Position numbers and translations under genes: made by a program. The notes under the pieces were generated by a model, which saw nothing but the letters and a program-made list of their open reading frames with translations, was not told the DNA's origin and did not search any database. This document shows, in pieces, positions 38,601-45,655 of a stretch of 64,000 nucleotides of DNA (position 1 is its first letter; every line of letters starts with the position of its first letter). The stretch is from Nephrocerus scutellatus (Eukaryota; Arthropoda; Insecta; Diptera; Pipunculidae). The DNA is taken from positions 114,191,890-114,255,889 of the forward strand of contig OX352761.1 in the NCBI GenBank assembly GCA_947095585.1, in the 5' to 3' direction.

Positions 38601-39504
38601 CGACAAGTTGAAGAGGACGCAGTCCAGTCCATCCCGTTGTGGGCGCACTTTAAATATGTTTAATGGGCTTGATAGTGATCCGGATATCTTTATTTTATAA
38701 CGTTAACATTTATAACATTGATCAAGCTATAGTCGTGCCAGTTTATTTGAGATGACGAATTCATAGCGTTATGAAGATCTACACTGGCTTTGCTATCATA
38801 GGCGGCTTTAAAGTGTATTAACATATGGTTATGTTGGTAATTTCGTAAAGGAACCTAATATGTAAAACAATCCATAGATTAAAAGTTATATTTATGTTGT
38901 CTCTACCAAAATTCCCAGTTTTTTTACTTGTTCACACCTTGGTCATGATTTTTTTGACAAATGACACTTTTATGAAACCCGCACGTACCCAAAGAAAAGC
39001 ACTTGCATGATACTTTATATTTTCGTATTAATTTTTCTAATACGTTCCTTGTATGTTAACAGTTAAAGTGTTACTAATTCGATTTTATTCAAATACATAA
39101 ACGCATAGCTGCAGTTTTTTCCTCCCTCTGTTTATTTGTGCAATTCCCATCGACTGCCACAAAAACAAACAAACTTTAAATAATAATAATGTTTTATTTG
39201 TGACAAACTTCTATCTCTTTTTGTTTGAACAGAATCCGTTCAGGAATCTTTGGAACGTCGTTTCGGTCGTGTAGGTGGTCGCATTCCTGTCACTCCATCT
39301 GAATCTTTCCAAAAACGGATTTCCGGTGCTTCTGAAAAGGATATTGTCCACTCTGGCTTGGATTACACAATGGAACGTTCGGCTCGTGCTATAATGAAAA
39401 CAGCAATGAAATATAACTTGGGTCTTGACCTAAGAACAGCTGCCTATGTCAACTCAATTGAGAAGATCTTCACTACCTACCGTGATGCTGGTTTAGCTTT
39501 CTAA
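14633..39504 (+). CDS. Gdh: Glutamate dehydrogenase, mitochondrial (complete, seven exons)
   Basis: Catalyses reversible oxidative deamination of glutamate to 2-oxoglutarate in the mitochondrial matrix. Exons: 14633-15041, 29587-30021, 30125-30282, 33476-33637, 33702-33906, 34342-34380 (microexon) and 39233-39504; every junction is GT-AG with matching phase. The product is 559 residues with the microexon, 546 without, close to the Drosophila length. Residues 1 to about 35 form a basic, acid-free targeting peptide ([15 protein letters not shown]). The substrate lysine lies in VPFGGAKAG (exon 2), the dinucleotide-binding glycines in VQGFGNVG (exon 3), and the C-terminal part covers the antenna and pivot helices that carry allosteric control in animal enzymes. 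The ATG at 14633 matches the Drosophila start. Introns 1, 3 and 6 (14.5, 3.2 and 4.9 kb) are swollen by transposons, none of which interrupts an exon. Confidence 0.97.
15042..17000. other. Gdh intron 1, proximal part
   Basis: AT-rich intron with no coding signal. From about 16300 to 16395 it carries a partial copy of the CTCTCACAA-type repeat, read from its other end (GTCAAAACGAAAATCCATAC, then CTTAAGTTTTTCATTG). Pyrimidine runs and GAGA repeats occur near 15940. Confidence 0.45.
17199..19266 (+). mobile_element. Helitron, degenerate helicase half plus 3' terminus, in Gdh intron 1
   Basis: From 17220 a frame reads the region between Rep and helicase typical of animal Helitrons ([18 protein letters not shown], then [20 protein letters not shown]), then [13 protein letters not shown] and a broken Walker A (ACG, stop, TGKPF at 17874-17897). 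After an internal deletion, [14 protein letters not shown] marks helicase motif III-like sequence, followed by [20 protein letters not shown] and the C-terminal [15 protein letters not shown] and [14 protein letters not shown]. The element probably ends near 19266 at TTCGCCGGGTCAGCTAAT, a Helitron-like CTAR(T) terminus preceded by a possible hairpin. Rep domain absent; several stops. Inactive. Confidence 0.85.
19946..20100 (+). mobile_element. Possible Helitron-type 5' end
   Basis: TCTATACTAACTAATATT, then ATAAATGTGAAAGTAACTCT and a run of CTGT repeats resemble the common TC-beginning 5' end of arthropod Helitrons. It follows the previous Helitron 3' end by about 0.7 kb, so the two are separate insertions. 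No matching 3' end found. Confidence 0.4.
20262..20460 (+). mobile_element. 5'-truncated LINE 3' end (RWRDFLREA family), copy 1
   Basis: Short stretch matching the extreme C-terminus and tail of the LINE at 37365-38650: [12 protein letters not shown] followed by the 3' UTR motif CCGGACACCGGTTGTGCAAC and ATGATGATG tail. Such 5'-truncated ends are typical of target-primed insertion. Confidence 0.7.
20520..22100. other. Gdh intron 1, 20.5-22.1 kb
   Basis: AT-rich, with a (TTA)n microsatellite near 20716-20745. The open frames at 20842-21072 (+) and 21480-21722 (-) have no family I recognise. 21760-22090 is less AT-rich and may be an old LINE ORF1 piece, not proven. Confidence 0.4.
22100..22200 (+). 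repeat. Repeat shared with 50140-50230
   Basis: GCACCCTTATAATGCT, then the purine-rich AAGGAAAAGGAGGAGAAA, occurs here and again at 50159-50215 in the same order. Both copies adjoin LINE fragments on the minus strand, so it may be part of a LINE 5' or 3' region. Confidence 0.55.
22220..22560 (-). mobile_element. LINE reverse transcriptase thumb fragment
   Basis: Minus-strand frame reads [20 protein letters not shown] then [14 protein letters not shown], the thumb/C-terminal region of a jockey-like LINE, then [10 protein letters not shown] and the end of the protein. The same family's equivalent region occurs at about 4810 (CLGFLKRCK). Confidence 0.7.
22570..23900. other. Gdh intron 1, 22.6-23.9 kb
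   Basis: No coding homology seen. Near 23758 a terminus-like ACAGGGGCGTCCAAAAAGTT and near 23909 ACGAGGGCGGTGTGAAAAGT resemble ends of mariner/Tc1 elements, but no matching partner ends or transposase lie between them. Confidence 0.4.
24080..25570 (-). mobile_element. LINE with RT end, RNase H region and zinc knuckle (R1/LOA-like)
   Basis: Minus strand, 5' to 3': [19 protein letters not shown] and [13 protein letters not shown] (RT thumb), then [15 protein letters not shown] and a long linker, then a C-terminal Cys-His motif ([19 protein letters not shown]) that ends such LINEs. The 3' flank near 24090-24145 carries GGCTGACACTGCGACCTAAA, related to the 38-bp tandem repeat at 41751-41870. Several stops and frameshifts. 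It lies in Gdh intron 1, antisense to Gdh. Confidence 0.75.
25790..26490 (+). mobile_element. mariner transposase remnant
   Basis: Frames read, in order, a damaged version of the region around the first catalytic Asp (near 25935), then [60 protein letters not shown], a damaged [16 protein letters not shown] stretch (near 26250-26290) and a C-terminal RWTKKNEL. This is the irritans/mauritiana type of mariner. Frame changes and base losses are frequent. Confidence 0.85.
26600..27500. other. Gdh intron 1, 26.6-27.5 kb
   Basis: AT-rich, no coding or structured signal beyond a short ATTAATATT palindrome near 26965. Confidence 0.4.
27510..28270. repeat. Dispersed tandem repeat (AAAATTTGAAGAAAATCGG family), array 1
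   Basis: At least four imperfect units of roughly 100-150 bp, each with TATAAAATTTGAAGAAAATC followed by GGGT, then a G/C-rich stretch with GATCGGGCCCC-like sequence, then TTTTTACAAAAAGTGTTGTTC-like sequence and TACACATG. Similar units lie at 28480-28720, 57050-57480, 61860-62160 and 62985-63255. At 28120-28260 a direct repeat of AGCCAGCCA and CGCGAAGTTAATATAGAGAA occurs. No coding potential. Confidence 0.7.
28480..28720. repeat. Dispersed tandem repeat, copy 2
   Basis: Starts AGAAAGTATTATCATGGGAA and contains CACATGTGTGCAAAGTTTGA, GAAATTAATATAGAGAGTTT and ATGTAAATTCGCTAATCGGA, i.e. the same modules as at 27510-28270 in one unit. Confidence 0.6.
28725..28920 (+). mobile_element. LINE RT palm fragment, same family as 4440-4900
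   Basis: Reads [16 protein letters not shown] then [20 protein letters not shown], so this copy keeps the FADD active-site box lost in the copy at 4440-4900. It stops about 40 bp later. Only the palm is present. Confidence 0.75.
28930..29586. other. Gdh intron 1, distal end
   Basis: AT-rich; no homology seen. Includes the intron 1 acceptor TATTTTTAG at 29578-29586 preceded by a pyrimidine-poor tract. Confidence 0.45.
30283..31125. other. Gdh intron 3, proximal part
   Basis: No coding homology. Near 30747 a lone end like that of the MITE at 8497-8930 occurs (TGAGGTCGTGCGCCTATTT). The phrase GGTTAAAAAGGACCT is present twice (about 30896 and 31038), pointing to a short repeat about 140 bp apart. 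Confidence 0.4.
31130..31565 (-). mobile_element. mariner 5' half with terminal inverted repeat
   Basis: Read on the minus strand it starts ACGAGGGTGGGTCAATAAGT (31562 down), a mariner-type end, then a 5' UTR, an ATG near 31385 and an N-terminal transposase with [23 protein letters not shown] sequence (frame changes needed), [20 protein letters not shown] sequence and VDKIHG. This is the DNA-binding half; the catalytic half is missing. Confidence 0.75.
31570..31820 (+). mobile_element. Transposase N-terminal fragment (insect DDE family), 5' part
   Basis: Frames read [19 protein letters not shown], then [20 protein letters not shown] and RILHLHLG, which correspond to the helix-turn-helix region of the widespread insect IS630-type transposase whose C-terminal half appears at 32345-32770. 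About 500 bp between them was replaced by simple repeats and a LINE tail. Confidence 0.55.
31850..32110 (+). mobile_element. ATA/ATG simple repeats and LINE 3' end, copy 2
   Basis: AATAATAATGATAATAACAT at 31851, then at 32025-32103 GGAGAGACAGACTTTTTGCA and GGACCCCGGTTGTAGAGCCA, ending ATGATGATGATGAT: the same LINE 3' tail as at 20262-20460. Confidence 0.6.
32345..32770 (+). mobile_element. Transposase C-terminal half (insect DDE family)
   Basis: Recognisable order: a damaged VTVNGVRF (near 32400), [17 protein letters not shown] near 32512, a stretch equal to [12 protein letters not shown] with damage (32575-32610), and [15 protein letters not shown] at the end. The QxGATxHTA motif and the DFFLWG motif carry the second and third catalytic acids in this family. 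Multiple stops. Confidence 0.7.
32775..33475. other. Gdh intron 3, distal end
   Basis: AT-rich with no homology. The acceptor TTTTTTTAG ends at 33475. Confidence 0.45.
34342..34380 (+). CDS. Gdh: Gdh alternative 39-nt microexon
   Basis: Exactly 13 codons ([13 protein letters not shown] with split first and last codons), flanked by ATATAG and GTACAG, phase 1 on both sides, so it can be skipped without a frameshift. Skipping joins HLL to ESVQESLE; inclusion gives [19 protein letters not shown]. Drosophila Gdh is known to make two isoforms differing by a 13-residue insert at this position. The inserted residues look like a duplicate of the following [10 protein letters not shown]. Confidence 0.9.
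34381..35030. other. Gdh intron 6, proximal part
   Basis: AT-rich and pyrimidine-rich, directly downstream of the microexon donor GTACAG. The T-rich intron 5 upstream (33907-34341) includes a long T/A run at 33975-34000. Such tracts may matter for microexon choice; no defined element. Confidence 0.35.
35040..35900 (+). mobile_element. LINE RNase H and C-terminus fragment
   Basis: Reads [20 protein letters not shown] (RNase H first Asp), [15 protein letters not shown] (Glu), [11 protein letters not shown] (Asp), then [12 protein letters not shown] with the last motif near 35420. This is the RNase H of an I/R1/LOA-type LINE, with frameshifts, reaching the protein C-terminus near 35900. It could be from the same family as 24080-25570, in the opposite orientation. 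Confidence 0.8.
35979..36095 (-). mobile_element. tRNA-like SINE, copy 1 (partial)
   Basis: Begins with the ATAATAATAAAA tail, then TTCGGCGCGACAGACTGTTG, then CAAATGGAAGGGACCTACAA. Matches the first 115 bp (3' end in element sense) of the copy at 36990-37256. Confidence 0.7.
36100..36985. other. Gdh intron 6, 36.1-37.0 kb
   Basis: AT-rich; the 106-codon open frame at 36640-36960 has no recognised family and is probably chance. Confidence 0.4.
36990..37256 (-). mobile_element. tRNA-like SINE, copy 2 (longest)
   Basis: About 265 bp. In element sense it starts GTGGCTACTGAGCAGGAGGT, then CGTGGTTCAAATCCCAGTAA, where GGTTCAAATCC is a good RNA polymerase III B box. It ends with GGTCTGTCGCGCCGAAC and an AT tail. 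I do not see a proper A box, so the head may be a truncated tRNA part. Four other copies are in this window. Confidence 0.75.
37365..38650 (-). mobile_element. LINE fragment, RT to C-terminus (RWRDFLREA family), longest copy
   Basis: Minus strand: [19 protein letters not shown] (RT palm entry) near 38630, [20 protein letters not shown] (thumb) near 38420, then after a deletion [18 protein letters not shown] and [16 protein letters not shown] near 37600-37700, then [20 protein letters not shown] and the stop near 37380, followed by the shared 3' UTR. This is the parent of the five short tails at 20262, 32025, 45556, 49690 and probably 60001. Frameshifted and dead; it sits in Gdh intron 6, antisense. 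Confidence 0.75.
38660..39232. other. Gdh intron 6, distal end
   Basis: AT-rich; no homology. Acceptor TTTGAACAG ends at 39232. Confidence 0.45.
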
Positions 39505-39812
39505 GCTAACTAACTTAAGCCACATAAAGATTTGACAAACCAATAACAACACTAAAAAGTCTACTTAAAATAATTACTTAAAAAAACACAAGAAAAGAGA
39601 TCATCACTGAACACAACGTCATCAACAGCAGAAACAAACATAAACAACAAAACCTTCTAATTGAGTGCACTGGTATCCAATCAGAAGGCAAAAGTCCTGC
39701 CATCGTTTAGTTGACTTTCGCCTTCCATTGACGGTCTACAATCAACTGGCATACAAAGTATGTACGTTAACGAAAACATAGCTAATTCTATAGTAGTAAA
39801 AAAAGCAAGCAA

Positions 39813-39883
39813 AATAAAAAGGAAGGCGACAACACGTTGTAATTTTTCCTTTTCTTCTTTGAATTTTTAAATTGATCAATAAA
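39813..39883 (+). terminator. Gdh: Gdh polyadenylation signals
   Basis: AATAAA hexamers at 39813-39818 and 39878-39883, about 310 and 375 bp after the Gdh stop codon. Either could define the main 3' end; more AATAAA-like sites follow to about 40115 in AT-rich DNA. Confidence 0.5.
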
Positions 39884-39889
39884 TTGATT

Positions 39890-40610
39890 AATAATATAGT
39901 TTAAGAGTAAAGTGTAATCACGACTTATCAATGTATGTATTTTTTTTGCCAACAACAAATCCCACTCCAGAATGAATAATATATAAATGTAGATTATTGC
40001 CTTTATATAATAACAAATAGTATTTTCTTTGATTTTTTTTCTTTAAAATTATGGTTATATTAAAAATCAAATGCATTTTATGAAAAAAAAACTGAAATAT
40101 TAATACTGAATAAAATAAACCGTGAACAATCACATACACTGTTTCCTAATCACGAGCTTTGTTTTTAATAAGTTGAGCTAAATGTAAGATTGAAGTATAA
40201 AAAACCAATGCCTTGTTTCCAAGGATAAAATATATATTTAATATTAAATAAACAAGAACTAACAAATCCAGCTATTTTTATTTTATTTCATTAAACTGTC
40301 TATTTTGGTTTATTTAGTTCTGCTTTTGTTTTTGCAACAATAAAAAAAAATATACTGCACACTTGTAACTTCAATTACGTGTTCATCTTGCACCAACTTA
40401 AATGTCTAAAATGTAAAAAGAAAACATCGCAATCTGTTTATCTGAAACGCTCGAAAAATAAATAAAAAACTACAGAATTTCAATAATAAATGTGTTTTAC
40501 TTTAACATATAAAGAGAAGAGTTCTGGGCCAATAACTGAACCATATGAACACCGCTACACTTAAAAATGTGAAAACGTAAATTGGAACAAAATTGCCGGT
40601 GTATAAGAGA
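39890..40610. other. Gdh 3' flank
   Basis: AT-rich, several further AATAAA hexamers, no coding signal. Confidence 0.45.
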
Positions 40611-40614
40611 GGGT

Positions 40615-40815
40615 ATTTTTATGGTCTTTTGGGAATCTTTTGTGTTTTAGAGGTCTTTTGACGGTCTTTTAGAGGTCTCTTCAGGGGTTTTTAGGCGTCT
40701 TTTGAGGGTCTTCTTTTTGAGGTCTTTTGCGGATATTTTGGGGAGTTTTTGGAAGAGTTTTTGGTTGGTCTTTTGTGGTCTTTTATGGATTTCTTGAGGG
40801 TTTTTCTGCCACAAC
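40615..40815. repeat. GGTCTTTT low-order repeat
   Basis: About ten imperfect copies of a TTTTG/A-GGTCTTTT motif in 200 bp, so the plus strand is almost only T and G and the minus strand reads a Lys/Pro-rich open frame (40647-40859), which I regard as an artefact of the repeat. Confidence 0.65.
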
Positions 40816-40984
40816 ATCGAAGAAGTTTCACTTACACCGCGCGTAAAGGGTACACGCACGGGTTGGCATTTTTCGACTTTTTGATGTCCTTTTTAACAAC
40901 ATTTCACGCGAACTAGAGAGCTGAAATTTTTTGAATGTCTAAGTGTGAACGACTCAATGTCAGAGGCCAATTTTAAATCCCGTG

Positions 40985-41260
40985 TTTGACGCGTCTTGCT
41001 AGTCGCGTGTGGCGGAATAAGACTATTTGTCTCAGCGAATAGCACAGCATGCCTTCTTTCGGCTGTTGTCTGTCCAGAGTGGCGAAGCCACCCAGAATTG
41101 TGTACATTGAAATTGCCCGCAATAACGACTTCAGCAAAAGGGTCTTCGGTTACAATTCTTAAAATTGGGTCAGACAGTGCATCAATTTCGTTGAGTTTAA
41201 TTACTGTCGGGGCTTCTATAAATGAAACTGTAATTAATGTTTTGCTTATATATTAATTTA
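40985..41260 (-). mobile_element. LINE endonuclease fragment A
   Basis: Minus-strand frame reads AEVVIAGNFNVHNSGWLRHS, matching the apurinic endonuclease motif GDFNxHxxxW of LINEs (first Asp changed to Asn), then AERRHAVLFAETNSLI. Likely the endonuclease of an R1/LOA-type LINE. Confidence 0.7.
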
Positions 41261-41264
41261 AACC

Positions 41265-41560
41265 AAATGAAATTGAATTCCGGGTTGGAACATTGGCCGT
41301 AATCCATTTGAAGACATCATTACGTAAATAAATTGCTAAACCGTGATGTGGTAAAATGCGGCGCCAAGTTATAACCCGGGGAACTTTATTCTCAAACACT
41401 AGGCTCTTTATTAACCTGGGTATCACTTAGAGCCAAGATAGCATGTTTATGATCTGTTACATGGACATAAGTGGCCAAAGAAATTGGATCTTAGCCAATG
41501 TTGCTAAAATCTACTCATATATGGATACATCAAAGGATAGCATAGTTCGAGAACTTTGCG
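41265..41560 (-). mobile_element. LINE endonuclease fragment B
   Basis: Minus-strand pieces read LPHHGLAIYLRNDVFKWITA, the GGVAIYLR-type motif of jockey/CR1-like endonucleases, with a damaged N-terminal part near 41450-41520. It abuts fragment A but is earlier in the protein; they may be one rearranged element or two. Confidence 0.55.
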
Positions 41561-41750
41561 TTTTTTTTTTGGTTCTTCAATGCAAAATCGGTGTATAATG
41601 GCTGGGTGTTATGTTTTACTTTGATACCGCCTTTATGTTCATTCAAACAAAGCTTATCGTTAACATACATTCCGAAGAACTTTTGGCTTCTTCAATGCAA
41701 GTAGTGCTACTTTTTCATACTTTTATACTTTTTTAAACAAACCCTAGCCC

Positions 41751-41870
41751 AATTGGCTGATACTGCGACATGAAAAGAGCTATTGTACAATTGGCTGATA
41801 CTGCGACATGAAAAGATCTATTGTACTATTGGGTGATACTGTGACATGAAAAGATCTATTGTATGCTATG
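41751..41870. repeat. 38-bp tandem repeat, three copies
   Basis: Units start at 41751, 41789 and 41827; each has ATTGGCTGATACTGCGACAT followed by GAAAAGAGCTATTGTAC. The first two differ by two bases, the third by a few more. One diverged unit is found at 24105-24145, at the 3' end of the LINE there, so this may be the 3' UTR repeat of that LINE. Confidence 0.8.
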
Positions 41871-41879
41871 TATATTTAT

Positions 41880-42336
41880 AATGGCTGAGGTTTATGTTTT
41901 ACCTTACAACAGAAGATAATTGCACTTGGTTTATCAATAGAAAAATAAAATAAGATGACAAGGTTTTAAAAAGTATGAAATTTTATATTTTATTTTAACG
42001 AAAGAATATAAGCAACACCAACGTGTGTATAAAAACATACAAAATATGATACACGTTTCATTTTGTTAAAAATATAATTGGAAAGTACGAATATACACAG
42101 ACGCTTTTAATAACAAGTGGCACTTTTTAATTAGGATACTGTGTTATAGACAATGTATGGAATTATATCTGCACCACTTCTGCCTTAAGTACACTTTTGA
42201 TTTTACCATTTAAAAATAATTGCCTTTTTTTGCCTTAGGACCTTTTTTGGACACAAGTACAATAAAGAACTGTAATAACTTTAAATACCTAATATAAAAT
42301 GAGAAGAGAGCACACACAGCGATGGCAATGAAATAA
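41880..42336. other. SDR gene 3' flank
   Basis: AT-rich sequence between the tandem repeat and the stop codon of the SDR gene; no homology seen. Confidence 0.4.
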
Positions 42337-43764
42337 TCACAAAATAAGCGATTTAGGGAACAACTTCTGTTCAACATAATCATTGATGACAGACATGACA
42401 GTGTCGCGTGTTATTTTTGGGACTTTTAATTGATAGGCAATTGTTTCTTTCAATTTAGAATTATCTAAATGCAAATGTTTGTGATAGAGCTGTTCTTCAT
42501 CCATGTACGGTGTAAGTGGTGTATTGCCAAGTTCATTCTTCTGACAAACATCTGCCCATGGTCCCATGTGCTTGTCGTTAATTTCACTAATTGTATCAGA
42601 CATACTTAACTGCAATTAGAGGTGAATTGTTTTTTAATGATCATTATAATTATGTATTCATATTAAGAATTTTCGCTGTTGTACCTTTGCTAAGTTAGAC
42701 ATTACAACTCCCCAATATTCGACATTGATGGAAAAAATATCAGCTAAAATATCACTTATAGAGCCTTGAGTGGAATCAGAGTCATCCACGATGTTAAAGA
42801 TTTCACCAGCGGCTTTCGGGTGCTGGGCCAAAACCCAAATCGCCGAGACCACATCGGAAACATGAACAGTATTCAAATACATCGAATCGTTCCACAGTAG
42901 TTTCATTGGTTCGTTGAGATATTTGTACAGGGCAGCTATTATTATTCGAGGCACTTGAAAAGAAACAAATAAATATGTATTTAATTATTTGATCAATTGA
43001 GCTTAACGGCAAATACCGCAAAGCTATTTATATGCTAAAAACTCACTTAAATAGCGTTTATCGCCAAGGCCATAAACAACTGGTAATCTTACAATTGTGA
43101 ACGATAAATCATTTATGACTTTAAGCTCCTTCTCAACTTTAATTTTCATTCTAGCCAAACACGTCCATGGATCCAATTTGCAGTCTTCTTTTAGCTGAGT
43201 CTTCTCAGAGGAATTAACAGATCCTGAACTTAGTTCAATATACCGCTTTGCTCTAATATTGGCCGCTTCGCTGGCACAGTTTATACTTAGTTTATAGATT
43301 CCTTCTTTGTATACGGCATCTGTTTGATTAGGTCGTGTTTCTGCAGCACAATTGATCACAATATCCCACGAACTACCGGTATCGGGATGTGGGGCGAAAA
43401 CCGTCTTGCAGGTGGCTGTTTAAAGGAAATAACAATTTGTGGAAAAAGATAAGCAACAATAGCCAATAATTTTACCAATATTAATTAGATTTGCACTACA
43501 AAATTCAACTTTGGCATTTTCAAACGCCAACGAATGCATCGCATTAAACCAGGCCATTTGCGGTGGAGTCTTATCAGCAACACGTATTTCCTGTGTGAGG
43601 TCGTTGTCCACTAAGTAGGCGACCAAGTTGCGTCCGATAAATCCACACCCTTAATTGAGTCAGTGAATAAGGTATGCATTAAAAAAACGACAAAGAATTT
43701 CTTAATTTGAAACGAATGAATACTCACCACCCAAAATAAGAACTGTTGGTTTTTCCGCTGACAT
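42337..43764 (-). CDS. NAD-dependent epimerase/dehydratase-like SDR protein (atypical active site)
   Basis: Extended short-chain dehydrogenase/reductase fold. Five minus-strand exons, 43728-43764, 43476-43649, 43047-43415, 42685-42953 and 42337-42609, all GT-AG with consistent phase, encode 373 residues. The Rossmann glycine motif GGCGFIG is split across exons 1 and 2 (residues about 12-18), VADKTPP ends the second strand where the cofactor ribose binds, INCAAET follows the fourth strand, and ELSSGSV carries the active-site Ser. At the place of the canonical YxxxK the sequence reads LARMK (in WTCLARMKIKVEKEL): the Lys is kept, the Tyr is Leu. The C-terminal half has the substrate-side DVVSAIWVL motif. 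Loss of the Tyr suggests a non-classical reaction or a binding role. I cannot name the orthologue. The ATG at 43764 gives a normal SDR start. Confidence 0.85.
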
Positions 43765-44075
43765 TCTATTTACTTATTAACAAAAACTTTTTTATATTAT
43801 CACTAAAAATTTAAAAAAAAAAAACAAATTGCAAAACTTATACAAAATAAAGATAGCAAAAAATTATGACACAACGTTGCAGATTGCAAGCTTAACAGCA
43901 ATCACTTCCCTTCCTATAACCAATCCAGTGTCAATCAGTTTGTATTCGCACCGTACTTGAAATCAATGAAAAATGTTATCACATGCAAACAGACACTACT
44001 TCAAGCTTCAGCTGTCAACCCTGTAGTCATTAGCTTCGTTCAAATTTATGAACCAATTTTAACAAGTAACTACAG
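43765..44075. other. SDR gene upstream region
   Basis: AT-rich; should contain the promoter and 5' UTR of the minus-strand SDR gene. No specific element seen. Confidence 0.4.
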
Positions 44076-44368
44076 CCGCGTTCGATTAGATTAAATTGTA
44101 TAAATTAGTTCCTGTATTTAAAGTATTAATATTGAAGAAACTGTTCGATTGACAACTCTTCAATATAGTTAAAAATTGGGCGAAATTGGGCAACTTAAGT
44201 AAGTGAAGAGGTGTTCCGCTCGTGTAGTTACTTTCGATGAGTAACATTGACATTTTTATGTAGTGAAGAATACCAATCAAACAGTGTCTTCACTACAGTA
44301 GCTCAATATAATTGAAGAATCGTTCAATTAATTGCTGTGAATAGATGTACTGTAGGCCAATCGAACGC
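44076..44368. mobile_element. MITE-like element with 12-bp inverted ends
   Basis: Left GCGTTCGATTAG and right CCAATCGAACGC are inverted copies about 290 bp apart. Inside, TTGAAGA and CACTACA/TGTAGTGAAG motifs occur in both orientations. A target-site duplication is not clear. Lies between the head-to-head SDR and trus genes. Confidence 0.5.
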
Positions 44369-44448
44369 ATTTCATTTTATCCATTTTTTAGCCTGAATGT
44401 CAAAAAACGTTTTTTTTTTCAAGCAAGCCTGTTACGTTTTCATAATAG

Positions 44449-44555
44449 TGCTCTCACAACGAAAAACTTAATACTTAAGAATTACAGGATTGTATGGACT
44501 TTCGATTTGACAAAAAAAATTTCTGTCTTAAACTTATGTCTTCATTGTGTGAGCT
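44449..44555. mobile_element. CTCTCACAA-family MITE, copy 2
   Basis: Left CTCTCACAACGAAAAACTTA and right CTTCATTGTGTGAG are inverted ends; the middle has ATTACAGGATTGTATGGACT and GATTTGACAAAAAA as in the 12929 copy. About 102 bp, apparently a complete short form. Confidence 0.65.
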
Positions 44556-44757
44556 CTTCTAAGCTTTTATATTGAATTCGAATTGAGAAAAAAATCTGAC
44601 ATAGATTGATTTTTTGGCTGTCGAGTTGTTCGTTTTCCTTAAAAAAACCAATCGATGGAAGATCGGAAATCGCTTTTGATATATCTGTAAAATTCGGCAG
44701 ATTTACTCCCCTTTTACTAACACTAACAACTGATATCTTTTTTCTTGGCACGTGGAA

Positions 44758-44900
44758 CAATTTATCATCACAATGAAAAATCTTAAGAATTGTAACAAAA
44801 AAAAGTTTTCTACCAACATAATGAGCAACGTTTTTTTGCTCTCAGAATCAAAATCCATACAATCTTGTAAATTTTAAGTTTTTCAATTGTGAAAACTCTG
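44758..44900. mobile_element. CTCTCACAA-family MITE, copy 3
   Basis: Left ATCACAATGAAAAATCTTAA and right TTAAGTTTTTCAATTGTGAA, inverted; the middle reads ACCAACATAATGAGCAACG and AAAATCCATACAATC, shared with 16300-16395. About 140 bp; diverged ends. Confidence 0.65.
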
Positions 44901-44904
44901 TGAA

Positions 44905-45545
44905 GCCTCTGAAATTGATTTGGTTCAGATGGTTGAAAAAAAAATATATTAAATATTTATGTAATTGTTGCTGATAAGCCAGAAAATTCTAGTTATACTG
45001 TGAATTGGCAGCACTTAACTAAGCATTTTTTTACTGAACGACTTCACAAAGCAGTATTTCCACATAATTTGTAGGGGCTATGCCACATAAGGCGTATTTT
45101 TTTGCCGAGGAGTTGGGAATTCGAATTAGATTTCAAATAAAATAACTTTTGAGTTCGTGTGTGTGTGTCGCGCTTCATTTGGAACTGTAACTAATAACAG
45201 GAATTCGATTTTCAATGCCAGCAACTTAGCAGGAATTCGTGAATTCCAAGGAAAGAATTAGATAGTGCAATTAATGTTGCAATGGTCAAATAAAATACGA
45301 CTATACAGATATAAAAACGAACTATATAAGACAAAAAATAAAAGTGGAAACCCCAAAAAAAAATCGCACAAAAAATCGTCAAAATAACTGATGAGTTCGG
45401 AAATCGTGTATACTTTTATAAGCGTTCGGTTACGAGTTTTATTAACCAATCGTTAAAGAAATCGTTAAAGATAACGAAGAAATTAAAAAAATATTAATAA
45501 TTGAGTATTTTTTAATAAAAGTTGTTATAATCTCTTGGTTTTTAT
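44905..45545. other. Gap upstream of trus
   Basis: AT-rich, no homology. Some GAATTC-rich sequence near 45110-45245. Confidence 0.4.
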
Positions 45546-45555
45546 TGTTATTACT

Positions 45556-45655
45556 AATTGGAGTTTAGGGATGCCAAACCGGGACCGGTGGAGAGACTTT
45601 TTGCGGGAGGCCAGGACCGGACCCCGGTTCTAGAGCCAAATATGATGATGACTAA
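45556..45655 (+). mobile_element. LINE 3' end (RWRDFLREA family), copy 4
   Basis: Reads [18 protein letters not shown] then stop, followed by CTAGAGCCAAATATGATGAT, the clearest version of this C-terminus and tail in the window. 5'-truncated to under 100 bp. Confidence 0.75.

Noticed and set aside
40647..40859. Lys/Pro-rich minus-strand frame
   Set aside because: Product of the GGTCTTTT repeat; no start context or homology.
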